A stretch of 64,000 bases of DNA from Exophiala sp. HKRS030 (GCA_023897205.1 JAHWDD010000003.1:8063665-8127664), one strand, 5' to 3'; counted from the first letter of the stretch, positions 1-12,655 are shown. Notes: generated by a model from the letters alone, not told the origin. Made by a program: numbers and translations.

Positions 1-2357
1 AAGTCGTAGGTATGAGGCCGTGTGAGAGACGCAATTGAGACAAAATTCGATGGTATCTGCACGGAGAAGGTTATGGGTTAGTCACTTGTATCGAGAGAAC
101 TGGATGGGGTGGATCAGATAAATAGACTTACGGATTGTTTGATGAATCATTACTTCAGAAAACTCGAATTCTTCGTGTTCTTCATCGTCAATGTTCTCTG
201 TGATCATTGCACCTTCGTCAGTCTCATGACTAGCTCGACCATTCTGATGATGTTCCGAGTTGGCATCATCATCGTCGTCAAGAGCATGGGTAATTCTGCT
301 GGTGTCGCCGATTCCACGATATCCTTGAGCGGTTGTCTTGCTATGTTGCCACCTCAAATAGAACGGTTTGAGAAGGAGAAGAATTGGAACATTGATAACT
401 GCAATCAAGACCAAAACCACTTGAAGTCCAGCTTGTCCGCTGTAAAGTTGTTCGCTTTCGTCGACAGTGCCAGGCGACAAAAACATTTGAATCAACATGT
501 TTAGAAGCGAAGGAGGATTTCGACCAATTGCAGCCCAGTCAATAGACCACTTGTAGACGATACAGAAGCTGAGATATCCGAAAATGCTCTGGAAGAAGAT
601 CATTCCAGGAACAAAGTTACCCCAGATATCGATTGGTGATTTGAAATGACGAGCGTTAATGTAGGAGAAGGAGAGTGCATAGGTCATGTGAGCCCAACCC
701 ATCAAGATAGATAACTTCATCTTCAAACTATTGCTGAAGAGCAAATCGTTTTCAGATCCGTGCCATGCCCAATCCACGCCGAAAGGATATCGATAGCTAC
801 CTTTAAGGTGACCAGTTACTGTTGGACGTCCTTCTTCGGGAAACTCCCAAGCTGAGGGGAAAGGAGTGAAACCCTTAGAAAACACATCGTTGTAGACAAG
901 ACCAGTGTACATAGAGAAAATACCCATCATCAACATGATGTATCGACCGTAGAAAGCCATGGCGAATAGTTCATCCTGCTTCGATCTCAACAGAGGTTTC
1001 TCCCAGTATATCATCGCGCTGGCGGCCAACGTCATGATCGTTCCATGACCAAAGTCACCAAACATGACTGCGAACAAGAATGGGAAGGTGACGATGGTAT
1101 ACAATCCAGGATTGACCTCCTGGTACTTAGCGGTACCATAGGCGTCGATGATTGTTTGAAAGCCTTCGGTGAATTTGTTGGTCTTGTTGTAAGTCGGTGG
1201 TGTTTTATTGGTCTTAATCTGGTTGACAATAGTTGGAACTGACAAGCCAGCACGATCATTGACATCTTGCAAAGTAGCTCGAATCTGAGGTAGAGATGCA
1301 GTAGGTACCCAAGCTTCAGCGATCAAGGTTTTTCTAGCCTGATCGTAGGAGAACTTGTTCAGAGCGTTGTAGACAGCCTTCTCTTTCTTGATGACAATGA
1401 GCCATGCAGCGAGGGATCGAGCGATGGCAGTCAACTCAGCATCGAGGGTATTCTTGGTGTTTCGAAGCACACTGGCAAGATCACTGAGACGGGTGTTGAC
1501 CTCGTGGATTTGATCGCGTCGGAGATCACTGTTCTCGTCGACATTGTAGAGATCAGCGCCGAGAGATTCAGAGATCTTTCGAATCTTCGCAATGATTTCC
1601 TTGCCATGCGCGAAGATAACGAAAACGTTCTTCCTAATCTCCTCATTTGTCTCTGGGTTGATGATAGGTTCAGGGATTTCCGACTGATTCATGTAGAGAT
1701 TACCACGGAGCGCTCTCCATAGAATACGTTCGAAAGCTCCTAGCTTCTCGCGCGGGATGACGCCTGAGACAAAGCCAATGTTCATGACAGCAAAACTCTG
1801 TTGTTGCCCGTGAGCATCGCCGTTAGCTCTGCCCTCCTCGGCCTCTGTGTTGCGGAGCAAGGGGCGTCGTCCTCATCGATACTCTGACGAATATCATCTG
1901 TTTGACCATGAGCACGATCGAAAAAACCACCGGCTTCCTTCAGGACCCAGCGCCACTCTGTCAACTCAACCTCACGCTTCTTGAGAGTTTCGTAACTTTC
2001 ATTCAGATTGCTGACGCGATGTTCCAAAGACTCAGCACGTTCAGCCAACTCATCGATTTCGCTAGCTTGAGGTGCTGCCAGCATGTCCTCATCGAAATCC
2101 CAATGACTTCTCATCTCAATGCCAGACTTGTCCATCTGAGCTTTGAAGTATTTCAATTGGCGTTCGACGTTGTCAAGTCGACGTATTTCCTTTGTGAAGG
2201 TACGTTGGAAGGCAGTGGTCTCGGCGTTGAGATCGCGAAATTGGACGGAGCCATTTTCTCCCAGCGCAGAGACAACTTCGCGGCCGATTTCGTTGGAAAT
2301 GTACAGCTGGGTCAGTGACATGTTCGCCGAACGGAAAAGAGTGTCTTTCTGGGCCAT
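1..2357 (-). CDS. vph1: V-type proton ATPase subunit a (Vph1 type), 3' end outside window
   Basis: Subunit a of the membrane Vo sector, which carries protons into vacuole/Golgi lumens during V-ATPase rotation. About 760 residues are visible: an N-terminal cytosolic half with coiled-coil segments, then the membrane half with the MFGDFGHG motif and several transmembrane helices. ATG at 2357 precedes a typical start (MAQKDTLFRSANMSL). An intron at 131-57 (GTAAGT..CAG) joins HQTI to HTIEFCLN, and the reading continues to SYLRL at the window edge. Its Arg (codon 4-6) matches, by motif, the essential proton-path Arg of yeast Vph1. The frame breaks once at 1861-1864: a run of four C (minus strand) where five would give ..DDAPLLRN... 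and continuous homology. I infer a sequence error rather than a pseudogene. About 90 C-terminal residues lie beyond base 1. Confidence 0.95.
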
Positions 2358-2753
2358 GCTGGGCGGTGTTGTTTGAAGAGGAGGCCGCCCAGGCCAGTCA
2401 AGGAACAGTGATTAGGATTGAAAAAGAAGAGGGAGCTTGAGATCTCCTCAATCTCCTGGTGGTTGAAATGAAGTTGTCTTTGAGGGAGGCCTGCTATCTC
2501 GGGGCAAATGATACTGAGGGCGCAGCTGGCTCATGCATCATCAAGCTCGACTCCTTGGCACACTAAGCCATTTCAAGAACATTACGGCGAAGCGTTGAGC
2601 GAAGTTGAGCTAAACCTCTTCAACGTTCTACCGATGGACAACCTATCAGGTATGCTTCCACTTTCAGGTTAGAAAACAATCCGAATACGTTCAGTATCCC
2701 AGACCTTTGTAAAATGTCAGGCTCATGAACAGACAATGCCCATGGAGCAGATG
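2358..2753. other. Intergenic: V-ATPase upstream region and MOSC gene downstream region
   Basis: A 396-base gap between two minus-strand genes. It should hold the promoter and 5' leader of the V-ATPase gene and the 3' end of the MOSC gene. I see no repeat, RNA gene or convincing small reading frame. Confidence 0.6.
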
Positions 2754-3377
2754 TCAAACACAATCCAGAGCCTTAAAAATTACTGGTTCCTCAACCACCA
2801 CAGCCATGCCAACATGGATGTCACCTCCAACTTCAACAACACTCATAACGCCAGCCTTCCTGTCAACAATCCGACGGTCTTCGCCCCTCACAATAAACTT
2901 CTCCTGTAGACCGGCGCGAAACTGCTGAATCTGAGGACATGGGTTGCGAAGGCCTGTCAGTACGACGACCGGATGCGGCGCAGCCAGTATCTCCTTCAAG
3001 CTCGCACCGGCATCATTGAGATCGCGCAACACAACGGCGTTTGTCGTTTTACTATTGCTTGTCGACATTTGCGCCGCCGATATAAAGTGCAATTTAGTCC
3101 CCTGTGATTTACCCAGCAGGTCTAATCCTTGGGTGGTGACGTTCTCTCCGAGATCCGCAGGCTTGACATCGAATTGCTGTAGAATTTCGAGATCCATCAA
3201 ATGCACCTGCCGTAGGTTCTTGGGTGGAGGGCGAATATGTAGGCGTGATCGATGCTGGACGGTCTCGCCGCAGTGACAATCGCCCTTCACGCCGAGACCC
3301 GGAAGTAATGTAAGGTTCTCAGATGTGGTTTTGGTGAATTCATGTGTAGGGGACAGCGCTAGGGAGATGACTGACAT
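2754..3377 (-). CDS. MOSC-domain protein
   Basis: A 207-residue intronless protein made almost entirely of one MOSC domain (the C-terminal domain of molybdenum cofactor sulfurases, also found alone as in bacterial YiiM/YuaD). Visible landmarks are GLGVKGDCHCGETVQHRSR near residue 27, RQVHLMDLEIL near 57, PADLGENVTTQGLDL near 73 with the usual LGEN core, and LTGLRNPCPQI near 140 containing the conserved Cys expected to handle sulfur or metal. The protein ends KALDCV, as is usual for the group. Stand-alone MOSC proteins are thought to act in metal-sulfur chemistry or detoxification of N-hydroxylated compounds, but the substrate cannot be read from sequence. No signal peptide or membrane segment is seen. 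The start is ATG 3377, the first Met before the conserved SLALSP strand. Confidence 0.9.
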   Translation of the reverse strand: MSVISLALSPTHEFTKTTSENLTLLPGLGVKGDCHCGETVQHRSRLHIRPPPKNLRQVHLMDLEILQQFDVKPADLGENVTTQGLDLLGKSQGTKLHFISAAQMSTSNSKTTNAVVLRDLNDAGASLKEILAAPHPVVVLTGLRNPCPQIQQFRAGLQEKFIVRGEDRRIVDRKAGVMSVVEVGGDIHVGMAVVVEEPVIFKALDCV

Positions 3378-4045
3378 TGTTGTGTATTGCTGCTTGTCGG
3401 TTTTGACCTATCCGGAGAAGTTTACAATAAGTAATCCCACGAGCGATGAAGCTTGCTGTATATTTGACTTAAAGTGATGTGGAAAGCGGAATACCTGCTC
3501 GTTGGGTTCGAGAATAGCAATGCGGGATTCTGATGACTCTTATTTGCCGCCCCAAGCTTCGGACTACGTGCATCCATGATTGGCACATGAAATGAGCCAC
3601 ACATTTCCAAGGCACCGTAGACCCAGCTTAGACTATGCACAGAGACATGTAGATCAGAAAACTTGATAACATGATGCAAAGCGCATGGGAGAAAATGCCC
3701 CGTGCTCACAAAGATATGTTATCTCGTTGTTACCCCAGGATCGCCTGAGCGGAAAATTTGAGAACTATACACTTCAACAAGCTCTGTCTGCCCACTCAAG
3801 AGGCAAGACGAAACAAACTATTCTTCCGAAGATTTAAGGATTGGGATGGATTGTCGTGGACTTGCATGAATGCAAGCCAGACTTGAATTCGAGAATATCA
3901 CTTCTGATAATCATACAATATACATAGACAGACGTACCGCCTGCCCCCCGCATCATGCTGTGTCCTTAGAAATGCCTGCGTTAGTCCAATGCGACGATCA
4001 CAGATGACGCCCAAAGCACTATTACACCTAAGTTCTATGAAGACA
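3378..4045. other. Intergenic: MOSC promoter region, Blm10 3' region
   Basis: 668 bases between two minus-strand genes. There are only short frames without recognisable similarity or codon bias, and no repeat or RNA structure that I can support. Confidence 0.6.
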
Positions 4046-7000
4046 CTATGCGAAGTAACTCTTCCACAATACTCCAGAGAGATCTTCGATCTGTTCTGGT
4101 TGAAATGCCTGCAGTATCGTTAGTAATCATGTAAAGTCAGCTTAGGCTTGATACAACAGACCTTTACGTCAATGTGCCAGGTGTCTTGCCTGGTCTTTTT
4201 GAAGTCACTGATGATGCTCTTGACTGCATTCCCAACAGTTGCCGGATCATTGGCGGCTTTACTACTGAGGGTGACCAGAACGTCTGGCATCCAAGGTGGA
4301 GGCGGACTCGAGTATGGAAATGCTTGGATAAGGGATCCTAATCCTAGGACAGCGCCATGGCGTACCAAGACCAGTCTCTGAGCTTCCGGAGTTGGAGTGT
4401 TTGTGCCTGATGTCCGAGCAGATGAAAGTCCCGCAGCAACACCTGCTAGTTTGCCTTTGGGTTTCTTAGGCAGAGGATTGTCGATCAACTTCTGCGTGAA
4501 GCGGTTCCTTAGTTCAACCACCATTCGCTCGCGAAGTACAAGTGGCGAACAACGAATCATACCAGACAACGTTGTAGCTGCACCCGCCCGAACTTCGTGC
4601 TGCGTGTCTTCCAGCATTTCAGCGACACAGTTGAACAGCAGATGCTTGCTTTCCTCGGACAACAAGAACAGGCGTCTGAAGAATATGATTTGCATGTTGA
4701 TCATGACTCGGAGACGCTGATGCCACGACGATGATGTACGACCGATCCGGATTAGAGCCTCAATTAGTTTCCGATCCTCGCCAACCCGATGAGGAATGTT
4801 TGGAAGGTGGCGGAAGACGTGGTAAGCTAGTGATTGAAGTTCGGGATCCTCCTTGACATCCATCATGTGTAAGAAGTGTTCCGTAAAGAGATCCGGGAAA
4901 TATTTCAGGAATTGTGTGCATTCATATGACGAAAGCATCGAGTCCAACCAAAGCAAGACTGTCTTGCTACCTGATGTATAAGCTGAGGGCGTCTGCTGTC
5001 CTGGAGTTCGCTCATGTCGCCATTTTCCAATCCGCTCAAAAATTGTGTAGATAGTCTCATCAAATTCGGCCGTTGGCACGTAAGGTTGTTTGCCAATCGA
5101 GCCAGCAGCGTTTTGTGAGGCGACCAGTTCTTGCACACTTTTGTAGGATTCATGGTAGCGTGTACGGGTGATTGTGGCTAGTGTATGCGCCATGGCTTCT
5201 CGAACGCCTTTATATGGATGATCAATATGAGCGAGGAAGTCTTCGACTATAGGTTTCTCCAATTGAAAATGCCAACCAGCATCCATAATGACTTGATGAA
5301 GAAGGTGAATTTTGGAACTCTCCTTGAAGGCTGCGTTCGAATTCATATCGAGTCTGAAGTTTGTGAGCCACTCGACTAATGGCCAAGCGCGACGAGGATC
5401 ACGAGCTTGGAGGATCATGTGGAGGAAGGTGGTCCAATAGCCCGAATTTTCCGGCGTCAAGTCATCTGAAAAAACTTTCTGGATGATGGGGAAGGCGAAC
5501 TCCCATACTGTTGTACGTTTCTCGATCGAGCCGTCCATGACCGAAGTAACCAATCCAGCAAGAATTTCTGCTGTGGCACGATGCTGGTGTTTATCACTGC
5601 CATCTTCGAAGACTGCCAAAGTCTCTTCCTTGATGTCCTCCAAAGTGGCGACTGCCAGTCCGTCTCGGATGATCAATTCGAAAGCGTAGGTCAACATTGC
5701 TGCACTAGCCATACGGAACTTGTCGGCGGATGCGTCTCGAGGCTCTTGCTTGAGGTATTTGAAGAATGTGACAAACCATTCACGTGTGAGCAATTTACCA
5801 ATGATGCTGCGCTTTTTTAGTTCAAGTTCGTCATACTCAATGTCTTGCTTAATGTTGGCCTTGTAGCCTGGCATTGATTTTGCCCATACCAGCCATCCGG
5901 GGTAGTCATGGTCGATGTAGACCTCGGCTTCCGGTTTGGAGAATGCTTGCAGATAATCCTCAGTCCACGACTCCTTTTCAGCGTGGGTGATGACTTTCAC
6001 CTTTGCTGGGAATTCTTGTCGTGCTTGGATGTAGTTTGCATAGTCATGACCGCATACGGCTCGAACGTCTGTCATTGTGAACAACGCTACGAGGCCTTGT
6101 GAATACAATCCCCGTAGACCTGGATGAGGATCAATCGTTCCTCTTGTGATCAAGTCAATCATGTTGTCAGACGCGATGTGATCGAATCGCATGCCGAGCG
6201 ACATGACTAACGTCGCTACCCGCGTCGCCTTCTTCCAATGTGATACTCGGCCAAGTTCAATAAGCTCTTCAGCCAGTTCTGCTTTCCGCTTTTCAATGCT
6301 GGCACGTTTACTTAACACAAATGATTTCTTCTTGGCGATTGTCTCCTCAACGTCTTCCTCTGGGCGCAAGGGTTCAACCACAGTCCTGTCGATGATGGCC
6401 ATCCTGTCTCCAGGTCGGCCGTAATCCATGACTTGAAAGAGACCTCCACTGCACAGTTTCTGTATTGATGGTTTGTCTGCAGTGCTGGCTTCAATGAATG
6501 TTTTGATCACAGTAGGAGTGTACTTCCAATGTCTCCCAACCGTTTTGGCAAGGCTTCCGAACAGCAGAGAGAAGAGGCCGCCCTTGATTCGCGGAAAGTC
6601 GCTGCGCTCCACAGCTTTTTGAAATGATGCTAGAAGCGGTGGTATCATAAATAGACGAGCGCCAAAGACCACCTTCAAAGCCGATTCACCGGCACTTTGG
6701 GCGTTCCGCCGCACTTCGGTATACAAAGACACGGCAGATTCGCCTAAATCTAGGAGTAATTGTTCGTCAAGCTCAGAGCGTGGTCTAGGCGCGGCATTGT
6801 GACGGAGTCGCTGAGTATGGTAGACATTGGCTCGACGAACTAGGATCGAACGTGGGTAATCCTTTCTAACACCACTGACTTTGTATGGCTGCTCGTCTGC
6901 GTGCAGCAGACGTGTCACCCGATCGAGCACATGCGCAGAGCGTTCAATGCCCACATCCACGAACCAGGATCGATAGGCGGTGTATAGAGGGGCGAATGAC

Positions 7001-10000
7001 GATACATCATCTTCACCTTCTCGCGTCAAGAACACATGGACTTGATGCAGCACATGTCCGATGTCTTGACGTAAGCTGTGGAGAAGCTGGTAATTCTTAT
7101 CTTCGGGATCCAACAACTCTCCACTTGGATACTGAAAGGAAGGCTTAATATTTGTCTCATCTGTACCATCAAGCACGGCGTCTGCTTCAGACACCGAGTT
7201 TGAGTCTTCCGGTGCATGGCCGTTAGCTTGAGACAGAGAGGAATCAGCATCGATTCCTGCGGCGGTGGTTTTGAGTCCTTCGTTGACACCCTTGGCATCA
7301 AAAAGGACTGAAACACCAGCTATAAGCAATCTCAGAAGAACAAGATTCCTGGAGACTTCGTCGGACCATTCTTTTCCGCTCCCGTCCCTCTTGATGCTCG
7401 AGGTGCCTTCTATGAGCCCTTTAAATGCTTGAGTGCGCTTTCCGCTTGATTTTGGAATAGCTCAACAGCAAAGTCAATCTCATCCTTTGTTGGCACGTGC
7501 CACTTGGGCTTCACGGTCGCAGGAGGCTCCGAAACTCCCACAAGGACGCATTGATCCCATTGGCTGTCTTATCGGGTTCATATAGATTATAATCTGCTGT
7601 GTAAGTGACCGTAAGGTTGAGCAACAAATGATGGATATAGTTCGAAACATGCACAGTGGGCATTCCTTTACACTTTTGTTGCATGTACACAGCAATGTCA
7701 AACAATTCTTGCTTGTATTTGAGGACCGCAGAACCCACATGTACAACACACATACTAAGCATGCTGATGTTCCAAACCAGGCCGCGATCGCGTGGAAGGA
7801 CATCGTTTGCGGCATTCCTGGTCGAGCCAGCCCCATTCTCGTCAATTTCGGTTCGGATGGCTGCAATCAAGACGGGGACGAATTTGGCGAGAGCCTTTTC
7901 GGCGTCGACTTTGCATAGGCAATTGCAGATGAAGGCCATGGCGTCCCTCGACTGATGTATGACATGGTTTGCGACAAAATCAACAATCTTGTTTAATGCC
8001 ATGTCAAATAGCTCTGGGGACAGAGAAGCTAAAAGAGGCATGAAGGCTGCTGGCAAGGTATTGACGATGTTCTCCTCGGGTGATCCACTTCTTATCCGTG
8101 CGGCATCGGGGAGATTCTCGAGCAAGGTGAAGACTCGGCCGAGGAAAGAACTGACGAATTCGCTGAAACCAGCTGTGGAAGACGCGAGCACCATCTCCTC
8201 TTCTTTGTCGTCCAGGTTAGCGTAGTTCAATTCGATGCTACCGCCTTCTTGTTCCATACGCTCCATCTCACCTGTAATCCACTCCATGGCAAGGATGTTG
8301 CCTTGAATGTCTTCTCTGCCCTTGGACAGGTCTTCGAATGGGATGTTATAACAGACATTGGCAAAGAAAGACAGAGTGTAAAGTGTTTTTTCCAGATCAT
8401 TGGCATCAATGCCAGGCAGGGCAAGGCCCAATAATGCGGTAATATGACACCTATAGCCTTTTGTTCGAATCATGGTTCGAGCGAGGATCTGTAAAGACCT
8501 CAGGGACGAAATGGTTCGATGAACTTCCACGAGACCTTGCATGGAAGGATAGATACGCTGCAAAGCGCCCGGAAGTATCAGGTCAGGTTCTAGAAAAGCC
8601 AGAGTTTGTAGGGTCGAGAGAGAATAGCTCATGGCTGTTCCACTCTTGGCATAAATACCCATAAAGATAACCTCGCGCAGGCAAAGGACGAATCGTTTTC
8701 GAATTGCCTCATTAAGTCTTCGTTCTTGGGGCACGTCCATCTCGCCATTACGTTCTCTATTCCATCGCATGACGAAGAAGTCCGACAGATAAAAGACCAG
8801 TTGAGCCAGCGTTCTGGTCCAGGAACCAGAATTTGAGGGGTGGAAAAAGGTTTCAACAGCTTGAATGAGGGTCTCAAGGAGTGATAGCACTGATACTTCA
8901 GATTCCAGACATGCGGGTGACAGGGACATCACAAACCACCTAGCTATGTGATGAGAGACGGGGTGTTTTCGCGAATCGCGATCGAGAAGTATGCCCATAC
9001 CAGCCGAGAGGTCCACTAGGGCCGTATATGGATAGGTGGACTGGCCAACAGGGATCTCCAGCAACCTTAGGATAGATGTAGCAATCAAAGTTGATTGCTC
9101 AGGAGTGAAGATACCAAACTCGGTAAACTGGATTTGTTCACAGGAGAGACTGTCACGAGCTATGCGGGAGAACAGGTCAAGGCATGCAACATCCACCGTC
9201 CTTGATCGATTCACCAGAGACCACAAGTGAAAAAAAGTAGGGAGGAACTGCTGGGGAACGAGATCGGCACGATTAGCTGGCGGTGGAGCAGTGGGGAGTA
9301 GCAGGTTGAACAGGCCAATGACGACGAAAGCGCCCTCTGTTGAAGACATGGTGAAGTGCGGCAGAATCTCCTCGAGCATGGCGGGAATATCTTCTGGATC
9401 GAAATAGAGCTGAGCGAATGAACACATTTTGGTCAACGTCTTGATGTTCCTCTTAAGATTTGTCGTCTGCATGAGTCCAGATTCGCTGGGTAGGACAAAG
9501 ACCTTCAATTCCCGATACAGCGGACGCCAGTCGAGAGTGAGGTCTATAAAAGGTCGTAGATAATGCTTTCGTCTGAGTCGGTCAGTTCATAGGCCGGCCA
9601 TTTGGGAACATGGAATACATACTTGGTGAGAAGCATGAACATGCTCGCAAACCGCTCAGCAACACCAGGGTCAATGCCCGGGGCAAGGGCGAGTTCATAG
9701 TAGAGTTTGACGAGCCTGACTCGTTGTTCCTTGGTTGGATCGAATTTCAATGACAACCAACTGCGTAATTCTCTGGTCCAATGGATGGCGCCCGGGTGAA
9801 GTCGCCGGCTTGTATGGCAATGTAGAGGTGTTTCAGGATCTCTGCGAGGTTTTCTTGTCTTTGCTTGTCGTCTTCTACAGCGTAAGGCAGAGTTTGGAAG
9901 TAGGGGAATGTCCGGGGACGATTCCGCTTGATCTGGTTCTCGAGGCCTGTTTCCTGGGTACGGTCGGTCGTTGGGAAGCCACCGGGAGATGTGGCTCTGG

Positions 10001-10070
10001 ATATTTCGGAGCCATGTTTTGTGGAAGCACCATTGAGCAGGTCTTCAATGTGCAGTTTATGGGTTTCCAT
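4046..10070 (-). CDS. blm10: Proteasome activator Blm10/PA200
   Basis: A giant HEAT-repeat protein that caps the 20S proteasome and opens its gate. The model has two exons, 10070-4162 and 4108-4046; the 53-nt intron (GT..CAG, branch ACTAAC) joins DTWHIDVK to AFQPEQIEDL. With four one-base corrections it is exactly divisible by three and encodes about 1991 residues, the usual fungal size. Conserved blocks in order are RPRTFPYFQTLPY, HWTRELRSWL, DLTLDWRPLYRELKVFVLP, KWHVPTKDEIDFAVELF, SVLFDAKG and the C-terminal FKKTRQDTWH. Frame breaks lie at 9791-9796, 9548-9551, 7537-7539 and 7417-7422, all in 3-4 base runs and all fitted by one missing base. ATG 10070 has an in-frame TGA just upstream. The C-terminus reads SYFA, so the gate-opening tail has Phe where yeast and human have Tyr (YYA). 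Confidence 0.93.
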
Positions 10071-11217
10071 GATTCAGCCAATGCCTCGCCAGATTCATTG
10101 AGGTTCGAGGCAGGTGAGGACGAGGCGAGAAGTCTTTTGTCTATGAGTGTACGGCATTCATAGCCTTGGGACAAGAATACAACAGGAAGGTGAGGACTGG
10201 GAATGGGATCAGAGATAGGTTACTAGACGCTTTGAATGACGAGGGAGGGTAAGGTGGTTGTAGTCGAAAATTTGGCCGTGGCTGCGGTCGCTTAGCAAGC
10301 TGGAGGGCAGCCTTGCTACGTCACGTAAGTGCCTGCGACGGCGGAGAGAGTTGAATGTTCAGATGGCGAAGCCTGGACAGTACACGATGTAGCAGAGGCA
10401 GACGAGATATGGTGTTGCGAGTCGGTGGAGAAGATGACGATACTGTAGTATGCCTAACGAAGAGGAGTTGGACCAGGTTGAAATCTATCACGTTGTGAGT
10501 TTCGTAGGTAGGCAGAGTAGATCGCTGGTACTAACCTTAGAAGCCCAGTCAGTACTCCGTACAGTTGCACGCGACTGAGATTCCGGGCGTTTTGACTCCA
10601 GAGGCTACCGAGTAGAGTGACCGCAGTTGCATGCATTTCACTCATTTCGCGCAATTGACGCAGCTGACAGGTGCCGTTGGCTTGCGTCGACTTACGCAGT
10701 ACTTTACCCTAGCCAGGCTTGGCGGCCACATGGCTCTTACCTATGTAGGTACTTTAGGCAGGCACAGACTGCCATTACGAAGCAGGAAGGACATGAAGGA
10801 GTAAGTACTTTCACTAAATACTTAGTCCATACTTTAGTACTAGACTAACTGCAGAGCTGACTGAGTTTGGTAGTACTTGCACTACTCAGTACTTCATATG
10901 CTACTAGTGCCTACTAGGTACGGAGGACATCATACAGCCTATCTGGACACTGGTGCAGAGAGCTCCTTGCCTCCAAGTACCATAACAAGCAACAGTTGCT
11001 GCCAGTCTAAACTTCTCGCATACGCTGACTTTGTCGAAGACTCTGACAGAAGGTGTCAGTGATTGCCGCTTTCGAGATCGGTAGCCGACGATTTAGGGCA
11101 CGAATAACCAAAGAATAGGGAGGGAGATCCACAAACGATATTTCTAATCTTTCCTTATTTGTTCAATAGTCTATGAGACAGACATGACTCAATCCATCAT
11201 CTGTCCCTTGGTCGTAC
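10071..11217. other. Intergenic between blm10 and gpi18, with a cluster of AGTACT palindromes
   Basis: About 1.15 kb upstream of blm10 and downstream of gpi18. Positions 10551-10893 contain six copies of the palindrome AGTACT (10551, 10698, 10804, 10836, 10872, 10888) and one TACTCCGTA (10553-10561). No coding signal was found. Confidence 0.55.
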
Positions 11218-12655
11218 CTATGCTGGAGGCAAGAAAGCGGCATATAATCCTGCTTGGACTAGCGAATAGATGACCATCCACCGGATTATTGGCCTTGAGA
11301 ATTTGCTCTGCGAATCGGCCTGCCCAGCAACCCAGATGTACCATAATGGATATCCTGATGAGAGTCGCGTGATGATCTGTACATGATAACTCGTGAAAGC
11401 AAGAATGGCAATCAGCAGCTGTGGAAGTGCCAAAGCCACGACTGTGGTCATATCTCGATGTAATGCCGTGGCATTGGTCTTAGTGGCTTTCGCCGACAGG
11501 AGAAAGCGTGGATTTATAATAAAGTCCGCGGCAGAATAGATCAAAAGGAGAAGTGCTGGAGTTGCCAGTAGGAACAATGGTACGTTAGATAGCGTCCAAT
11601 ACCGAAATGGACCAACATTCCTGAACGGCCATATTAGCGCTGTCTGGCTCAATTTCAAAGTTCTCACCAGTAGTGGTCTTGCACCCATGCGAAAATGGAT
11701 GGAAATGATCGATTGCACCATCCCCTCCGCACGTCATTGCTCCGATGCAAACAATACTCTTGGAATGCCATGACCTGCGGCACTGCTAGCCCAATAGCGA
11801 TCAACAAGCCTCCAATGACAACTGACGTAAGGCGCACAATGCGAAGGGCAGGAGGTCCTTGCGTTACTATTGAATATGCAGTGCCACTTGCTTCAACGAG
11901 AAAGGTGATTCCCGCAAGAATTCCGTTACTGCGGTAGATGGTCGCAAGCCCGAAGACGGCTCCTGCAACAACCATGGCAGCCGAGCCAGTAACACCACGA
12001 GAGCGGTTGAATTGCTGTACTGCATAGGCATAGGCTAGAAAGCCTGACATGGACAAGAAGGCAAACGAGCTTTCTGCGTTGGGCGTCGAGAGGAAGATAC
12101 CAGCAGGCGATATTATATGTAGAAGTGCGGCTCGGTAAGGAACACTAGAATTGGCATCCTTGTTTCGACCTGTAAGAAGAGTCGCTAGAAACCATAGCTG
12201 AACAACGGAAAGCCAGTGGGCAATATGTGACAATGTCACGGCTGCGACAATTGTGGCCTTGGACTTGTCGGCGAAAGCATAGCTGGTGATATCTAAAGCC
12301 CGTCAGTCTCCATATTGCGCATATTGAATCCAGACCGTACGCCTAGTAATCCATGACACTGTGGTCGAAAATCCTACCCAAATGCCCATTCCTGTTCGTA
12401 AACGTGGCCTTTTTCAGCGAGATGCGTAAAGTATATCCCGTCCCATCTGACCAACTTCCACCACTGGGTCTGGAAGACTTGGGGCACATTGCGAGGCCCT
12501 ATGCTTTCTTCCTGCCACGAGATGAGGCTCGTCGACGTGTCATAACCAATTCCCGGGCAGATCGACGTAACGATGACGACCAGGATTTTCCAGCAAACAA
12601 ATGAAAATGAGAGCAAAATAAGGGGATGGATATCTTGCGCTTTAACATGGCCCAT
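11218..12655 (-). CDS. gpi18: GPI mannosyltransferase 2 (Gpi18/PIG-V)
   Basis: An ER multi-pass enzyme that adds the second mannose to the glycosylphosphatidylinositol precursor. Three exons: 12655-12341, 12292-11668 and 11620-11218; introns are 48 nt (GTACGG..TAG, branch CTGAC) and 47 nt (GTGAGA..CAG). Family landmarks are the N-terminal GYDTSTSL, the luminal VRWDGIYF signature, YEQEWAFG, the repeated hydrophobic spans, VQDHYWNVGFRYW-like sequence across intron 2 (DHYW joined to NVGPFRYW), SGYPLWYIW and the terminal FLPPA. The frame breaks at 12377-12379, where GGG instead of GGGG on the minus strand hides the continuation AFG-VGFSTTVSWI. With that base the model is 447 residues, normal for fungi. 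Confidence 0.92.

Noticed and set aside
3422..3709. 95-codon frame between the MOSC gene and blm10
   Set aside because: Begins in the MOSC promoter, with no domain or homologue recognised.
7480..7866. Minus-strand frame parallel to blm10 suggesting an overlapping gene
   Set aside because: It is the alternative frame of blm10, made conspicuous by the homopolymer frame breaks.
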